NCBI GenBank assembly: GCA_023954045.1
Contig: JAMLIR010000016.1
Coordinates: 29,140-93,139, forward strand
DNA from: Burkholderiaceae bacterium
Lineage (GTDB): Bacteria > Pseudomonadota > Gammaproteobacteria > Burkholderiales > Burkholderiaceae_E
DNA length: 64,000 nucleotides
Direction: 5' to 3'
Each line of letters begins with the position of its first letter. The stretch's first letter is position 1. A program made the translations under genes and the position numbers. Of this stretch, positions 16,833 to 26,882 are shown in pieces. The notes under the pieces were generated by a model. That model saw only the letters and a program-made list of their open reading frames with translations, made no database searches and was not told the DNA's origin.

Positions 16833-17975
16833 ATGCTGCTGACCGAAGAACAGGCGATGACGCGCGACGCGGTGCGCGCGTTCGTCCAGAAGGAGATCGC
16901 GCCGCACGCGGCGCGCTGGGACCGCGAGTCGACCTTCCCCGCCGAGGCGCTGCGCGGCCTGGCCGCGCTCGGCTGCTACGGCGTCGCGGTGCCCGAGCAG
17001 TGGGGCGGCGCCGGCCTCGACTACGCGACGCTGGCGCTGGTGATCGAGGAGATCGCCGCCGGCGACGGCGCGACCTCGACCATCGTCTCGGTCAACAACT
17101 GCCCGGTCTGCTCGATCCTCTCGGCCTGGGGCAGCGACGCGCAGAAAGCGCAGTGGCTCCGGCCGCTGGCCTCCGGGCGCATGCTCGGCGCGTTCTGCCT
17201 GACCGAGCCGCAGGTCGGCTCCGAGGCGTCGGGGCTGCGCACGACAGCGGTGCGCGACGGCGACGGCTGGATCCTGAACGGCGTCAAGCAGTTCATCACT
17301 TCGGGCAAGCACGGCGACGTGGCGATCGTGATGGCGGTCACCGACCGCGACGCCGGCAAGCGCGGGATCTCGGCGTTCCTGGTGCCGACGTCGACGCCGG
17401 GCTATGTCGTCGCGCGCCTCGAGGAGAAGGCCGGCCAGCACGCGTCGGACACCGCCCAGGTCGTCTTCGAGAATTGCCGCGTGCCTGCGGCGAACCTGAT
17501 CGGCGAGGAAGGACAAGGCTACCGGATCGCGCTGTCCGGCCTCGAGGGCGGGCGCATCGGCATCGCGTCGCAGTCGGTCGGCATGGCGCGCGCGGCGTTC
17601 GAGGCGGCGCTCGCCTACGCGAAGGAGCGCGTCGCCTTCGGCCAGCCGATCTTCGAGCACCAGGCGGTCAATTTCCGGCTCGCCGACATGGCGACCCGCA
17701 TCGAGGCCGCACGCCAGCTGATCCGGCACGCCGCGGCGCTGAAGGACGCCGGCCGCCCGTGCCTGAAGGAAGCGGCGATGGCCAAGCTGTTCGCTTCGGA
17801 AATGGCCGAGCGCGTCTGCTCCGACGCGATCCAGATCCACGGCGGCTACGGCTACGTCGCCGACTACCCGGTGGAGCGGATCTGGCGCGACGTGCGCGTC
17901 TGCCAGATCTACGAGGGCACCAGCGACATCCAGCGCATCCTGATCGGACGGGCGCTGGCGGCCGACGGCGGCTGA
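16833..17975 (+). CDS. Acyl-CoA dehydrogenase
   Basis: 380-residue FAD-dependent acyl-CoA dehydrogenase of short/branched-chain type. Motifs: FCLTEPQVGSEASGLRT, KQFITSGKHGDV, EKAGQHASDTAQV, AYAKERVAFGQPI, QIHGGYGYVADYPVERIWRD and CQIYEGTSDIQRI with the catalytic Glu at residue 361, the standard position. It differs from the isovaleryl-CoA dehydrogenase upstream, so it probably takes another acyl chain (isobutyryl-, 2-methylbutyryl- or short straight chain). ATG is 4 bases after the RidA stop. Electrons would go to an ETF. Confidence 0.92.
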   Translation: MLLTEEQAMTRDAVRAFVQKEIAPHAARWDRESTFPAEALRGLAALGCYGVAVPEQWGGAGLDYATLALVIEEIAAGDGATSTIVSVNNCPVCSILSAWGSDAQKAQWLRPLASGRMLGAFCLTEPQVGSEASGLRTTAVRDGDGWILNGVKQFITSGKHGDVAIVMAVTDRDAGKRGISAFLVPTSTPGYVVARLEEKAGQHASDTAQVVFENCRVPAANLIGEEGQGYRIALSGLEGGRIGIASQSVGMARAAFEAALAYAKERVAFGQPIFEHQAVNFRLADMATRIEAARQLIRHAAALKDAGRPCLKEAAMAKLFASEMAERVCSDAIQIHGGYGYVADYPVERIWRDVRVCQIYEGTSDIQRILIGRALAADGG

Positions 17976-18008
17976 CGGGACGGCGACGGATCCCGGGGAG
18001 CCACGCCG

Positions 18009-18641
18009 ATGCCCGCGTTCACGCTGTACTGCTTCGCGCAATCGGGCAACGCCTACAAGGCCGCGCTGATGCTGAACCTGTGCGGCGCCGACTGGGCGCC
18101 GAGGTTCGTCGACTTCTTCAACGGCGAGACCCGCACCCCCGCCTACCGGCAGATCAACGTCATGGGCGAGGTGCCGGTGCTGGAGCACGACGGGCGGCGC
18201 CTGTCGCAGTCCGGCGTGATCCTCGACTACCTCGCGTCGCGGCTCGGGCGCTTCGGCTGGCGCGACGAGGACGAGCGGCGCGAGATCCTGCGCTGGATCC
18301 TTTTCGACAACCACAAGCTCACCAGCTACGTCGCCACGCTGCGCTTCATGCTGCAATTCGCGCGCACCGGCGAAACCCCGGTCACCGAGTGGCTGCGCGG
18401 CCGGGCGAGCTCGGCGCTGAAGGTACTCGACGCGCACCTCTCGGGGCGCGATTTCGCGGTCGGCGACGCCGCGACGATCGCCGACCTGTCGATGTGCGGC
18501 TACCTGTACTGGTTCGACGAGTTCGGGATCGACCCGGACGCTTTCCCCGCGGTCGGCGCGTGGCTGCAGCGCATCCGCGCGCTGCCGGGCTGGGTCCATC
18601 CGTACGAGCTGATGCCCGGCCACCCGCTTCCCGGCCGCTGA
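18009..18641 (+). CDS. Glutathione S-transferase family protein
   Basis: 210-residue GST. Thioredoxin-like N-terminal domain with YCFAQSGNAYKAALML (Ser/Asn near residue 12-14 in the active-site position), NVMGEVPVLEHDG with the cis-Pro of the G site, and LSQSGVILDYLA. The alpha-helical C-terminal domain has DFAVGDAATIADLSMCGYLYW, the N-capping/hydrophobic staple motif. It ends the first half of the liu region, 33 bases after the acyl-CoA dehydrogenase. Could be a maleylpyruvate/maleylacetoacetate isomerase-like or detoxifying enzyme; substrate unknown. Confidence 0.85.
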   Translation: MPAFTLYCFAQSGNAYKAALMLNLCGADWAPRFVDFFNGETRTPAYRQINVMGEVPVLEHDGRRLSQSGVILDYLASRLGRFGWRDEDERREILRWILFDNHKLTSYVATLRFMLQFARTGETPVTEWLRGRASSALKVLDAHLSGRDFAVGDAATIADLSMCGYLYWFDEFGIDPDAFPAVGAWLQRIRALPGWVHPYELMPGHPLPGR

Positions 18642-18660
18642 GGGGCGCGGCGCCGCCGCA

Positions 18661-18696
18661 ATTAATCGGTCGACCGTTCAATTAATCTGCTATGCT
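18661..18696 (+). promoter_or_regulatory. TetR-type operator with promoter region
   Basis: The perfect 10-base palindrome CGGTCGACCG (18667-18676) is flanked by ATTAAT at 18661-18666 and 18681-18686, a striking AT-rich setting in this GC-rich DNA. TATGCT at 18691-18696 is a fair -10 element; no good -35 is visible because the palindrome occupies that position. Placement 34 bases upstream of the tetR start suggests autorepression, also controlling the carboxylase genes downstream. Confidence 0.65.
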
Positions 18697-18729
18697 TGCG
18701 GCTCCCGCCCACCCGATCGAGCATCGAGC

Positions 18730-19370
18730 ATGGCCCGTACCGTCGGCTCCGACGGCGCCCGCACCGAGGACGCGATCCGCCAGGCGGCGATCTCGCTGAT
18801 CGCCGAGCGCGGCTTCGAGGCGATGACGCTGCGCGAGCTCGCTGGCCGGGTCGGCGTCCAGCCGGGCTCGATCTACCGCTACTTCCCCAGCAAGTCCCGG
18901 ATGCTGGTCGGCCTGCTGGTCGAGCACCTCCAGTTCCTGCTCGGGCAATGGGAGTCCGCGCGGCCGGCGACCGACGACCCCGTCGAACAGCTGCGCGCCT
19001 TCGTCGACTTCCACGTCCGCCTGCACACGCTGCGTCGCCACGAAGCGTTCGTCGCCAACATGGAGCTGCGCAGCCTCGCGCCCGCCGACCGCCGCCGGGT
19101 CGTCGCGCTGCGCCGGCGCTACGAGGATATCCTCACGGACATCCTGCGCGCCGGCGCCGATGCAGGGGCGTTCCGCGTCCCGGATCCGCGCATCGCGACC
19201 TTCGCGGTCCTGGCGATGCTCACCGGGGTCGGAAGCTGGTACCGCGAGGGCGGCCGACTCGGCAAGCGCGAGCTGGTCGAGCAGTACACGCAGCTGGCGA
19301 TGCAGTGCGTCGGCGCCGTGGACACGGGGTCCGCGCGCCGGGCGGGCAGCGCCCACGAAGGGAGACGCGA

Positions 19371-19374
<4 letters not shown>
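18730..19374 (+). CDS. TetR/AcrR family transcriptional regulator
   Basis: 214-residue repressor-type protein. N-terminal helix-turn-helix: [19 protein letters not shown] then [25 protein letters not shown], the classical TetR recognition region ending in YRYFPSK. The C-terminal helical ligand domain (TetR_C) is variable. It directly precedes, and overlaps by 4 bases, the methylcrotonyl-CoA carboxylase beta gene, so it probably responds to an acyl-CoA of leucine or fatty-acid breakdown; LiuQ-type TetR regulators of such genes have been described in betaproteobacteria. A palindrome lies just upstream. Confidence 0.88.
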
Positions 19375-20978
<1,604 letters not shown>

Positions 20979-20993
20979 ACGAAGGATCGCGAA

Positions 20994-21788
20994 GTGAGCT
21001 ACGAAACCCTCGAGACGCAATTCACCCAGGGCGTCGCGCTGATCTGGCTGAACCGGCCCGAACTGCGCAACGCGATGAACGACGTGGTGATCGCCGAGCT
21101 CGCCGACGCGTTCGAGCGCGCCGGCGAGGACGACGAGGTCCGCGCAATCGTGCTCGCCGGCCGCGGCAGCGCGTTCTGCGCGGGTGGCGACCTGAACTGG
21201 ATGAAGCGGGCCCGCGAGTTCACTCCGGAGGAGAACCGCGCCGACGCCGCGAAGCTGGCGAAGATGCTGCGCGCCATCTACGAGAACCCGAAGCCGGTCG
21301 TCGCGCGGGTGCACGGTCCGGCGTTCGCCGGCGGCATGGGCCTGGTCGCCGCCTGCGACATCGCGGTGGCGAGCAACGACGCGAAGTTCTGCCTGTCCGA
21401 GGTCAAGCTCGGGCTGCTCCCCGCGATGATCAGCCCGTACGTGATCCGCGCGATCGGCGAGCAGACGGCGCGCCGCTACTTCCTGACGGCCGAGGTGTTC
21501 GAGGCGGCCGAGGCCTACCGGATCGGACTGGTCCACGAGCTGTGCGTGCCGGCGGAGCTCGACGCGACGGTCAACGCGCTGCTCGGCCACCTGGTGCAGG
21601 GCGGCCCGGCCGCCCTCGGCGAGAGCAAGCGGCTGATCCGCGACGTCGCCGGTCGCGCGATCGACGACGCGCTCGCGGCCGAGACCGCGGCGCGCATCGC
21701 GGCGGCGCGCGCCTCCGACGAGGGACAGGAGGGCATCGCGGCGTTCTTCGAGAAACGCCGCCCTTCCTGGGTGCCGTCGAAGTCCTGA
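20994..21788 (+). CDS. liuC: Methylglutaconyl-CoA hydratase (enoyl-CoA hydratase family)
   Basis: 264-residue crotonase-fold protein expected to hydrate 3-methylglutaconyl-CoA to HMG-CoA. Oxyanion-hole segments GRGSAFCAGGDLNWMKR and GPAFAGGMGLVAACDIAVAS are present, and Glu in FCLSEVKLGLLPAMISPYV is in the catalytic position; the GDLNWM sequence is characteristic of LiuC-type hydratases. GTG 20994 is the only reasonable start, with AAGGA at 20982-20986. Lies between the two carboxylase subunit genes, 15 bases after liuB and 25 bases before liuD. Confidence 0.92.
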   Translation: MSYETLETQFTQGVALIWLNRPELRNAMNDVVIAELADAFERAGEDDEVRAIVLAGRGSAFCAGGDLNWMKRAREFTPEENRADAAKLAKMLRAIYENPKPVVARVHGPAFAGGMGLVAACDIAVASNDAKFCLSEVKLGLLPAMISPYVIRAIGEQTARRYFLTAEVFEAAEAYRIGLVHELCVPAELDATVNALLGHLVQGGPAALGESKRLIRDVAGRAIDDALAAETAARIAAARASDEGQEGIAAFFEKRRPSWVPSKS

Positions 21789-21813
21789 TGCGAGACCGAG
21801 CCGGAGACACCCG

Positions 21814-23862
21814 ATGTTCAGCAAGATCCTGATCGCCAACCGCGGCGAGATCGCCTGCCGGGTCGCCGCCACCGCGCGCCGGCTCGGCATCCGCACGGTC
21901 GCCGTGTACTCCGACGCCGACGCGAACGCGCGCCACGTCGCCGCCTGCGACGAGGCCTGGCGCCTCGGTCCGGCCGCGGCCCGCGAGTCCTACCTGCGCG
22001 GCGACCTGATCGTCGAGATCGCGCGGCGCACCGGCGCGCAGGCGATCCACCCCGGATACGGCTTCCTGTCCGAGAACGAGGAGTTCGCGCGCGCCGTCGC
22101 GCAAGCCGGCATCGCCTTCATCGGCCCGCCAGCCGATGCGATCGCCGCGATGGGAAGCAAGTCGGCCGCGAAGGCGCTGATGGAGCGCGCCGGCGTGCCG
22201 CTGGTGCCCGGCTATCACGGCGAGGACCAGGATCCGGCGCTGCTCGCGCGCGAGGCAGCGCGGATCGGGTTCCCGGTGCTGATCAAGGCGAGCGCCGGCG
22301 GCGGCGGCAAGGGGATGCGCATCGTCGAGCGCGCCGACCTGTTCGACGCGATGCTGGCCTCGTGCAAGCGCGAGGCGAAGAACGCGTTCGGCGACGACGC
22401 GGTGCTCGTCGAGCGCTACGTCACGCGGCCCCGGCACATCGAGATCCAGGTGTTCGCCGACGGCCACGGCGAGTGCGTGCACCTGTTCGAGCGCGACTGC
22501 TCGGTGCAGCGGCGCCACCAGAAAGTGCTCGAGGAGGCGCCCGCGCCCGGGATGACCGAAGAGCGCCGGCGGGCGATGGGCGAGGCCGCGGTCGCCGCGG
22601 CGCGAGCCGTCGGCTACGTCGGCGCGGGAACGGTCGAGTTCATCGCCGAGCAGTCGGGGCGCTTCTACTTCATGGAGATGAACACGCGGCTGCAGGTCGA
22701 GCACCCGGTCACCGAGATGATCACCGGCTTCGACCTGGTCGAGTGGCAGTTGCGGGTGGCCGCCGGCGAACGGCTGCCCGCGACCCAGTCGTCGCTGCGG
22801 ATCCGCGGCCACGCGATCGAGGCGCGCGTCTACGCCGAGAATCCCGACAAGGGCTTCCTGCCGTCGATCGGCACGCTGCGGCACCTGCGCACGCCGGCGG
22901 CCGCGGCGTTCACGCACCGTGTCGAGGACGGCGCCGGGCACGAGGAGCCCGCTGCGGTGCGCGTCGACAGCGGCGTGCGCGAGGGCGACGCGATCACCCC
23001 GTTCTACGACCCGATGATCGCGAAGCTGATCGTCTGGGGGCGCGATCGCGACCACGCGCTGGCGCGAATGGCGCAGGCGCTGGCCGGGTTCGAGGTCGTC
23101 GGGCCGGCGACCAACGTCGGCTTCCTGTCGCGGCTGATCGGCTGCGATTCCTTCGCGCGCGCCGAACTCGACACCGGCCTGATCGAGCGCGAGAGGGCGG
23201 TGCTGATGCCCGTTCCGGCGAAGCCGCCGCTGCTCGCCCGCGCGATCGCGGCCGCCGCAGTGCTGGCCGGCGAGACCGCGGACGCAGCCGCCGTCGACCG
23301 GGCTGCCGGCCGCCAGGATCCGTGGAACCTGCGCAACGGCTGGCGCGGGTCGGCCCGGCTGCGCCGCGTGCTGCCGTTCGATGCCTCGGGCGAGCCCTGC
23401 CCGGTCGAGCTCGAATACGCGCCGCGCGGCTGGACCGTGCGCGACGGCGACGAGGCGCTGTGCATCGCCGACCTGCGCTGGTCGCCGGCCGAGCGCCGGC
23501 TGCGCGGACTGGCCGGCGAGCGGGCGTTCGAGGCGAGCGTCGTCCTCGACGACGAGACGCTGCACCTGTTCACCCCCGACGGCCACCTGACGCTGGGCTA
23601 CGCGCCGCCGCTCGCGCACGTCGGCGAAGAGGACGCCGACGATGCGCGACTGACCGCGCCGATGCCTGGCAAGGTGATCGCGCTGCTGGTCGAAGCGGGC
23701 GCGAAGGTCGCCCGCGGCCAGCCGCTGCTGGTCATGGAAGCGATGAAGATGGAGCACACGATCAACGCGCCCGCCGACGGCGAGGTCGCGGCGATCCGCT
23801 ATGCGGTCGGCGACCAGGTGGCCGAGGGCGCCCAGCTGGTCGAGTTCGCCCCGCGCCGCTGA
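21814..23862 (+). CDS. liuD: Methylcrotonyl-CoA carboxylase alpha (biotin carboxylase/BCCP) subunit
   Basis: ATP-dependent biotin carboxylase with carried biotin, 682 residues. Order: biotin carboxylase N-domain (FSKILIANRGEIACRV), ATP-grasp loop IKASAGGGGKGMRIV near 157-171, RHIEIQVFADGHGE, ERDCSVQRRHQK, EMNTRLQVEHPVTEMITG, biotin carboxylase C-domain, a central BT-type domain, and biotinyl domain with the MEAMKM motif; Lys645 is the biotin attachment site. Together with LiuB it carboxylates 3-methylcrotonyl-CoA. A 110-base gap follows. Confidence 0.96.
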   Translation: MFSKILIANRGEIACRVAATARRLGIRTVAVYSDADANARHVAACDEAWRLGPAAARESYLRGDLIVEIARRTGAQAIHPGYGFLSENEEFARAVAQAGIAFIGPPADAIAAMGSKSAAKALMERAGVPLVPGYHGEDQDPALLAREAARIGFPVLIKASAGGGGKGMRIVERADLFDAMLASCKREAKNAFGDDAVLVERYVTRPRHIEIQVFADGHGECVHLFERDCSVQRRHQKVLEEAPAPGMTEERRRAMGEAAVAAARAVGYVGAGTVEFIAEQSGRFYFMEMNTRLQVEHPVTEMITGFDLVEWQLRVAAGERLPATQSSLRIRGHAIEARVYAENPDKGFLPSIGTLRHLRTPAAAAFTHRVEDGAGHEEPAAVRVDSGVREGDAITPFYDPMIAKLIVWGRDRDHALARMAQALAGFEVVGPATNVGFLSRLIGCDSFARAELDTGLIERERAVLMPVPAKPPLLARAIAAAAVLAGETADAAAVDRAAGRQDPWNLRNGWRGSARLRRVLPFDASGEPCPVELEYAPRGWTVRDGDEALCIADLRWSPAERRLRGLAGERAFEASVVLDDETLHLFTPDGHLTLGYAPPLAHVGEEDADDARLTAPMPGKVIALLVEAGAKVARGQPLLVMEAMKMEHTINAPADGEVAAIRYAVGDQVAEGAQLVEFAPRR

Positions 23863-23918
23863 CCCGCCGATGCCCCTGCAGGGCGGCGTCGGCCCCGGCG
23901 CCGCCCGGTTCGGCCCGG

Positions 23919-23924
23919 TAGAAT
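23919..23924 (+). promoter_or_regulatory. Possible -10 element (TAGAAT) before HMG-CoA lyase
   Basis: TAGAAT lies 49 bases before the HMG-CoA lyase ATG in the 110-base gap after liuD. The longer string TAGAATCGACC recurs upstream of the SH3-protein gene on the minus strand (47178 downward). No convincing -35 is seen. May give the last genes of the cluster an internal promoter. Confidence 0.3.
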
Positions 23925-23972
23925 CGACCGCGTCGAAGCGCCCCGGCGCACGTTCGCCCCAGGAAATTCCCC

Positions 23973-24896
23973 ATGAACCTGCCCAGCCGCGTCCTGATCA
24001 CCGAGGTCGGCCCTCGCGACGGCCTGCAGAACGAGAAGCAGCCGGTCTCGACCGACGTCAAGGTCGAGCTGTGCGAGCGCCTGCTCGGCGCCGGCGTGCG
24101 CCAGCTCGAGGCCACCTCGTTCGTGTCGCCGAAGTGGGTGCCCCAGATGGCCGACGCCGCCGAGGTCATGGCGCGGCTGCCGCGCCCGGCCGGCGTCACC
24201 GTCTCGGTGCTCACGCCGAACATGAAGGGCTTCGAGGCCGCGCTCGCGGCGGGTGCCGACGAGGTGGTGATCTTCGCGGCGGCCAGCGAAGCGTTCTCGA
24301 TGCGCAACATCAACTGCTCGATCGCGGAGAGCATCGAGCGCTTCCGTCCGGTCGCGCAGGCAGCGAAGTCCCACCGGTTGCGGCTGCGGGCCGCAGTGTC
24401 GGTGGCATTCGGTTGCCCGTATCAGGGCGAGGTGCCGGTCGCCGCGGTGGTCGACGTCGCGATGCGCCTGCGCGATCTCGGGTGCGACGAGATCGGAATC
24501 GCCGACACGATCGGCGTGGGCACCGCTGCACAGGTCGGGCGCGTTTTCGATGCCGTCGCGCGCGAAGTGCCGCTCGATCGACTGTCGGGCCACTTCCACG
24601 ACACCTACGGGCAGGCGGTCGCCAACGTGGTCGCGAGCCTGCAGTCGGGCGTCTTCCGCTTCGATTCGTCGATCGCCGGGCTCGGCGGTTGTCCGTATGC
24701 GAAGGGGGCGACGGGCAACGTCGCGACCGAGGACGTCGTCTACCTGCTGCACGGTCTCGGGATCGAGACCGGACTCGACCTCGATCGCCTGGTCGATACC
24801 GGCCAGTGGATCTCGGCGCAACTCGGCCGGCGCAGCGTGTCGCGAGCCGGCAACGCGCTGGCTGCCCGGCGCCAGCGCGAGGCCGAGACGACCTGA
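23973..24896 (+). CDS. liuE: Hydroxymethylglutaryl-CoA lyase
   Basis: Cleaves HMG-CoA to acetyl-CoA and acetoacetate, the last step of leucine degradation. 307 residues, TIM barrel of the DRE family: TEVGPRDGLQNEK near 11-23 (catalytic Arg/Asp/Gln), SFVSPKWVPQMAD, DTIGVGTAAQV, GHFHDTYGQAVAN with the metal-binding His pair, and GLGGCPYAKGATGN with catalytic Cys240. The stop codon overlaps the ATG of the small DUF1289 gene (TGATG). Upstream 110-base gap may contain its own promoter. Confidence 0.95.
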   Translation: MNLPSRVLITEVGPRDGLQNEKQPVSTDVKVELCERLLGAGVRQLEATSFVSPKWVPQMADAAEVMARLPRPAGVTVSVLTPNMKGFEAALAAGADEVVIFAAASEAFSMRNINCSIAESIERFRPVAQAAKSHRLRLRAAVSVAFGCPYQGEVPVAAVVDVAMRLRDLGCDEIGIADTIGVGTAAQVGRVFDAVAREVPLDRLSGHFHDTYGQAVANVVASLQSGVFRFDSSIAGLGGCPYAKGATGNVATEDVVYLLHGLGIETGLDLDRLVDTGQWISAQLGRRSVSRAGNALAARRQREAETT

Positions 24897-25117
24897 TGCG
24901 CGCGGGACCTGTTCCGTCGCCTTGCGTCTCGATCTGCCGGATCGACCCGTCCAGCGGCCTTTGCGTGGGTTGCCTGCGAACGCTCGACGAGATCGCCGCC
25001 TGGGGCTCGCTGGCCGACGACACGAAGCGGGACATCTGGACCGAGATCGAGCGGCGCCGCAGCGCCGGGGCGGGCGCCGCTCGCCCGTCCGTCTCACGGC
25101 GCGACGCCGCGGCATGA
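24896..25117 (+). CDS. DUF1289 small cysteine-cluster protein
   Basis: 73-residue protein with the DUF1289 cysteine arrangement: SPCVSICRIDPSSGLCVGCLRT (written in parts: SPCVSIC, GLCVGCLRT), followed by EIAAWGSLADDTKRDIWTEIERR. Four cysteines in C-x3-C-x8-C-x2-C spacing could bind a metal or Fe-S cluster; function of the family is unknown. The start ATG overlaps the HMG-CoA lyase stop and its TGA overlaps the next ATG, so three genes are translationally chained. Homologues commonly lie beside unrelated housekeeping genes. Confidence 0.8.
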   Translation: MRAGPVPSPCVSICRIDPSSGLCVGCLRTLDEIAAWGSLADDTKRDIWTEIERRRSAGAGAARPSVSRRDAAA

Positions 25118-26070
25118 CCGGTGGATCCGCGCCGGAACCGGCGGCCGCGCTGCCGGCGACGCTGCGCTTCATCGAGCGCGACTGGCTCTCGTCGAACCAG
25201 GTCGTCGGTTTCGACGGACGCGACGCGATCGTCGTCGACACCGGCTACGCCAAGCACGCCTCGCTCACCGTCGCGCTGGTCCGGCGCGTACTCGACGCGT
25301 ACGCCGCCGAGACGGGCGGCAGCGTCCGGCTTGCCGGAATCGTCAACACGCACCTGCATTCCGATCACTGCGGCGGCAACCAGGCGCTCGCCCGCGCCTT
25401 CGAATGCCCGATCACCGTGCCGGCGGCGAGCAGCGCCGACGTCGCGGCCTGGGACGAGGCCGCGCTGACGCACTCGGCCACCGGACAGCGCTGCGAACGA
25501 TTCCGGCATGCGGCCACGCTCGCCCCTGGCGAAACGCTGCGGCTGGGCGGCCTCGACTGGCGAGTCCTGGCAGCGCCGGGCCACGACCCGAAGAGCCTGG
25601 TGTTCCACTGCGAAAGCGAGGGGCTGCTGGTGTCGGCCGACGCGCTGTGGGAGCAGGGGTTCGGCGTCATCTTCCCCGAACTCGACGGCCAGTCGGGCTT
25701 CGACGAGCAGCGGTCGGTCCTCGAACTGATCGCCCGGCTGCCGGTGCGCCTGGTGCTTCCCGGGCACGGCCGCGCGTTCGCGGACGTGCGCGGCGCGCTC
25801 GATCGCGCGTTCACGCGCCTGGAAGCGATGCGCTCCGACCCGCGGCGCCACGCGCGGCACGCGCTGAAGGTGCTGGTGAAGTTCCTGCTGCTCGACCTGG
25901 AGCGGGTCGAGGCGGCACGGCTGGCCGAACTGCTGCGCCGCGCGACCGTCATGCAGCGCACCGCCGGGCTGATCGGCATGGAGTTCGGCGACGCGCTGGC
26001 CTGGGCGGCCGACGAGCTGGTCGCGCAAGGCCAGTTGCGCCGCGAAGGCGCCTGGCTGCTGAACGGCTGA
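25114..26070 (+). CDS. MBL-fold metallohydrolase
   Basis: 318-residue metallo-beta-lactamase-fold hydrolase. The zinc motif is THLHSDHCGGN with His80, His82, Asp84, His85; later ligands are GHDPKSLVFH (His) and LLVSADALWEQGF (Asp) and LVLPGHGRAF (His), a full glyoxalase II/RNase Z-like set. A C-terminal helical extension (residues about 240-318) follows, as in LACTB2-like proteins. Overlaps DUF1289 by 4 bases (ATGA). Likely hydrolyses a thioester or similar ester arising from the same catabolic route; substrate not known. Confidence 0.85.
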   Translation: MTGGSAPEPAAALPATLRFIERDWLSSNQVVGFDGRDAIVVDTGYAKHASLTVALVRRVLDAYAAETGGSVRLAGIVNTHLHSDHCGGNQALARAFECPITVPAASSADVAAWDEAALTHSATGQRCERFRHAATLAPGETLRLGGLDWRVLAAPGHDPKSLVFHCESEGLLVSADALWEQGFGVIFPELDGQSGFDEQRSVLELIARLPVRLVLPGHGRAFADVRGALDRAFTRLEAMRSDPRRHARHALKVLVKFLLLDLERVEAARLAELLRRATVMQRTAGLIGMEFGDALAWAADELVAQGQLRREGAWLLNG

Positions 26071-26075
26071 TCGAT

Positions 26076-26095
26076 CCGGGCGCGGCCGCGCCCGG
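26076..26095. terminator. Perfect 20-base GC palindrome between convergent genes
   Basis: CCGGGCGCGGCCGCGCCCGG is a perfect palindrome in the 31-base gap between the MBL gene (ends 26070) and the minus-strand carbonic anhydrase gene (ends 26102). It could fold as a GC hairpin on either transcript. There is no T-run, so it is not a classical intrinsic terminator; a bidirectional stop or mRNA 3'-end role is inferred. Confidence 0.45.
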
Positions 26096-26101
26096 TCGCG
26101 A

Positions 26102-26707
26102 CTAGCGGTCGGTGCGAGTCCCGCCGAACGACCAGTTGGTCCGCGCGCGCGCCGGCTCGACTGCCGACAGCGGCGCAGTCGGTGCGAGCCCTGCGAGGCA
26201 GCGTTTCGCGAGCTCGACGTAGAGCGCCGTGCCTTCGCGCTTCCAGGCGATGTCCGCGTCCGCGAGCGGCCGCAGGACCTTTGCCGGCACCCCGGCGACC
26301 AGGACGCGCGGCGGGATCGACATGCCGACCTTGACGAACGACATCGCGGCCACGATCGCCTGCTCGCCGACCACGGCCTGGTCCATCACGACCGCGCCGA
26401 TCCCCACCATCGCGTCTCGGGCGACGCGCGCGCAGTGGATCACGGCGCCGTGCCCGATGTGGCTCTCCTCCTCCATCACGCAGTCGAGGTCGGGCCGCGA
26501 GTGCACGACGCAGTTGTCCTGCACGTTCGAATTGCGCTCGAGCACGATGCGGCCGAAATCGCCCCGCAGCACGGCGCCGGCGCCGACGTAGCAGCCGGGA
26601 CCGACGATCACGTCGCCGATCAGGACCGCCGACGGATGGACGAAGGCGGCCGGGTCGATCACCGGAACGACGCCTTCGAAGGCATATACGGCTGGAGCGA
26701 CGGACAA
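26102..26707 (-). CDS. Gamma carbonic anhydrase family protein
   Basis: 201-residue left-handed beta-helix (hexapeptide repeat) protein of the YrdA/PaaY/gamma-CA group. Repeats run from PAAFVHPSAVLIGDVIVGPG onward; metal-type histidines occur in NCVVHSRPD and EESHIGHGAVIH. IPPRVLVAGVPAKVLRPL is the typical end of the helix. Start: TTG at 26707 preceded by a perfect AGGAGG 6 bases upstream (26719-26714), which is much better than other candidates. Carbonic anhydrase activity is known for some members and absent in others. Divergent from the diguanylate cyclase gene. Confidence 0.87.
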   Translation of the reverse strand: MSVAPAVYAFEGVVPVIDPAAFVHPSAVLIGDVIVGPGCYVGAGAVLRGDFGRIVLERNSNVQDNCVVHSRPDLDCVMEEESHIGHGAVIHCARVARDAMVGIGAVVMDQAVVGEQAIVAAMSFVKVGMSIPPRVLVAGVPAKVLRPLADADIAWKREGTALYVELAKRCLAGLAPTAPLSAVEPARARTNWSFGGTRTDR

Positions 26708-26882
26708 GGGGCACCTCCTGTTCCCCCGGATGCTAGCACCGCCGCCGGTGTGCATCGCCGGCGCAACACTCGGCCGCCGCCGGACGCATCCGCCCGAGCG
26801 CTCCTCCGTCGGGATGCGCCACCCGTCGGGCGCGGGCCGCGGCCGTTCCCGGCGGTGCACCCGCGCCGCTACGCTGGCGGCG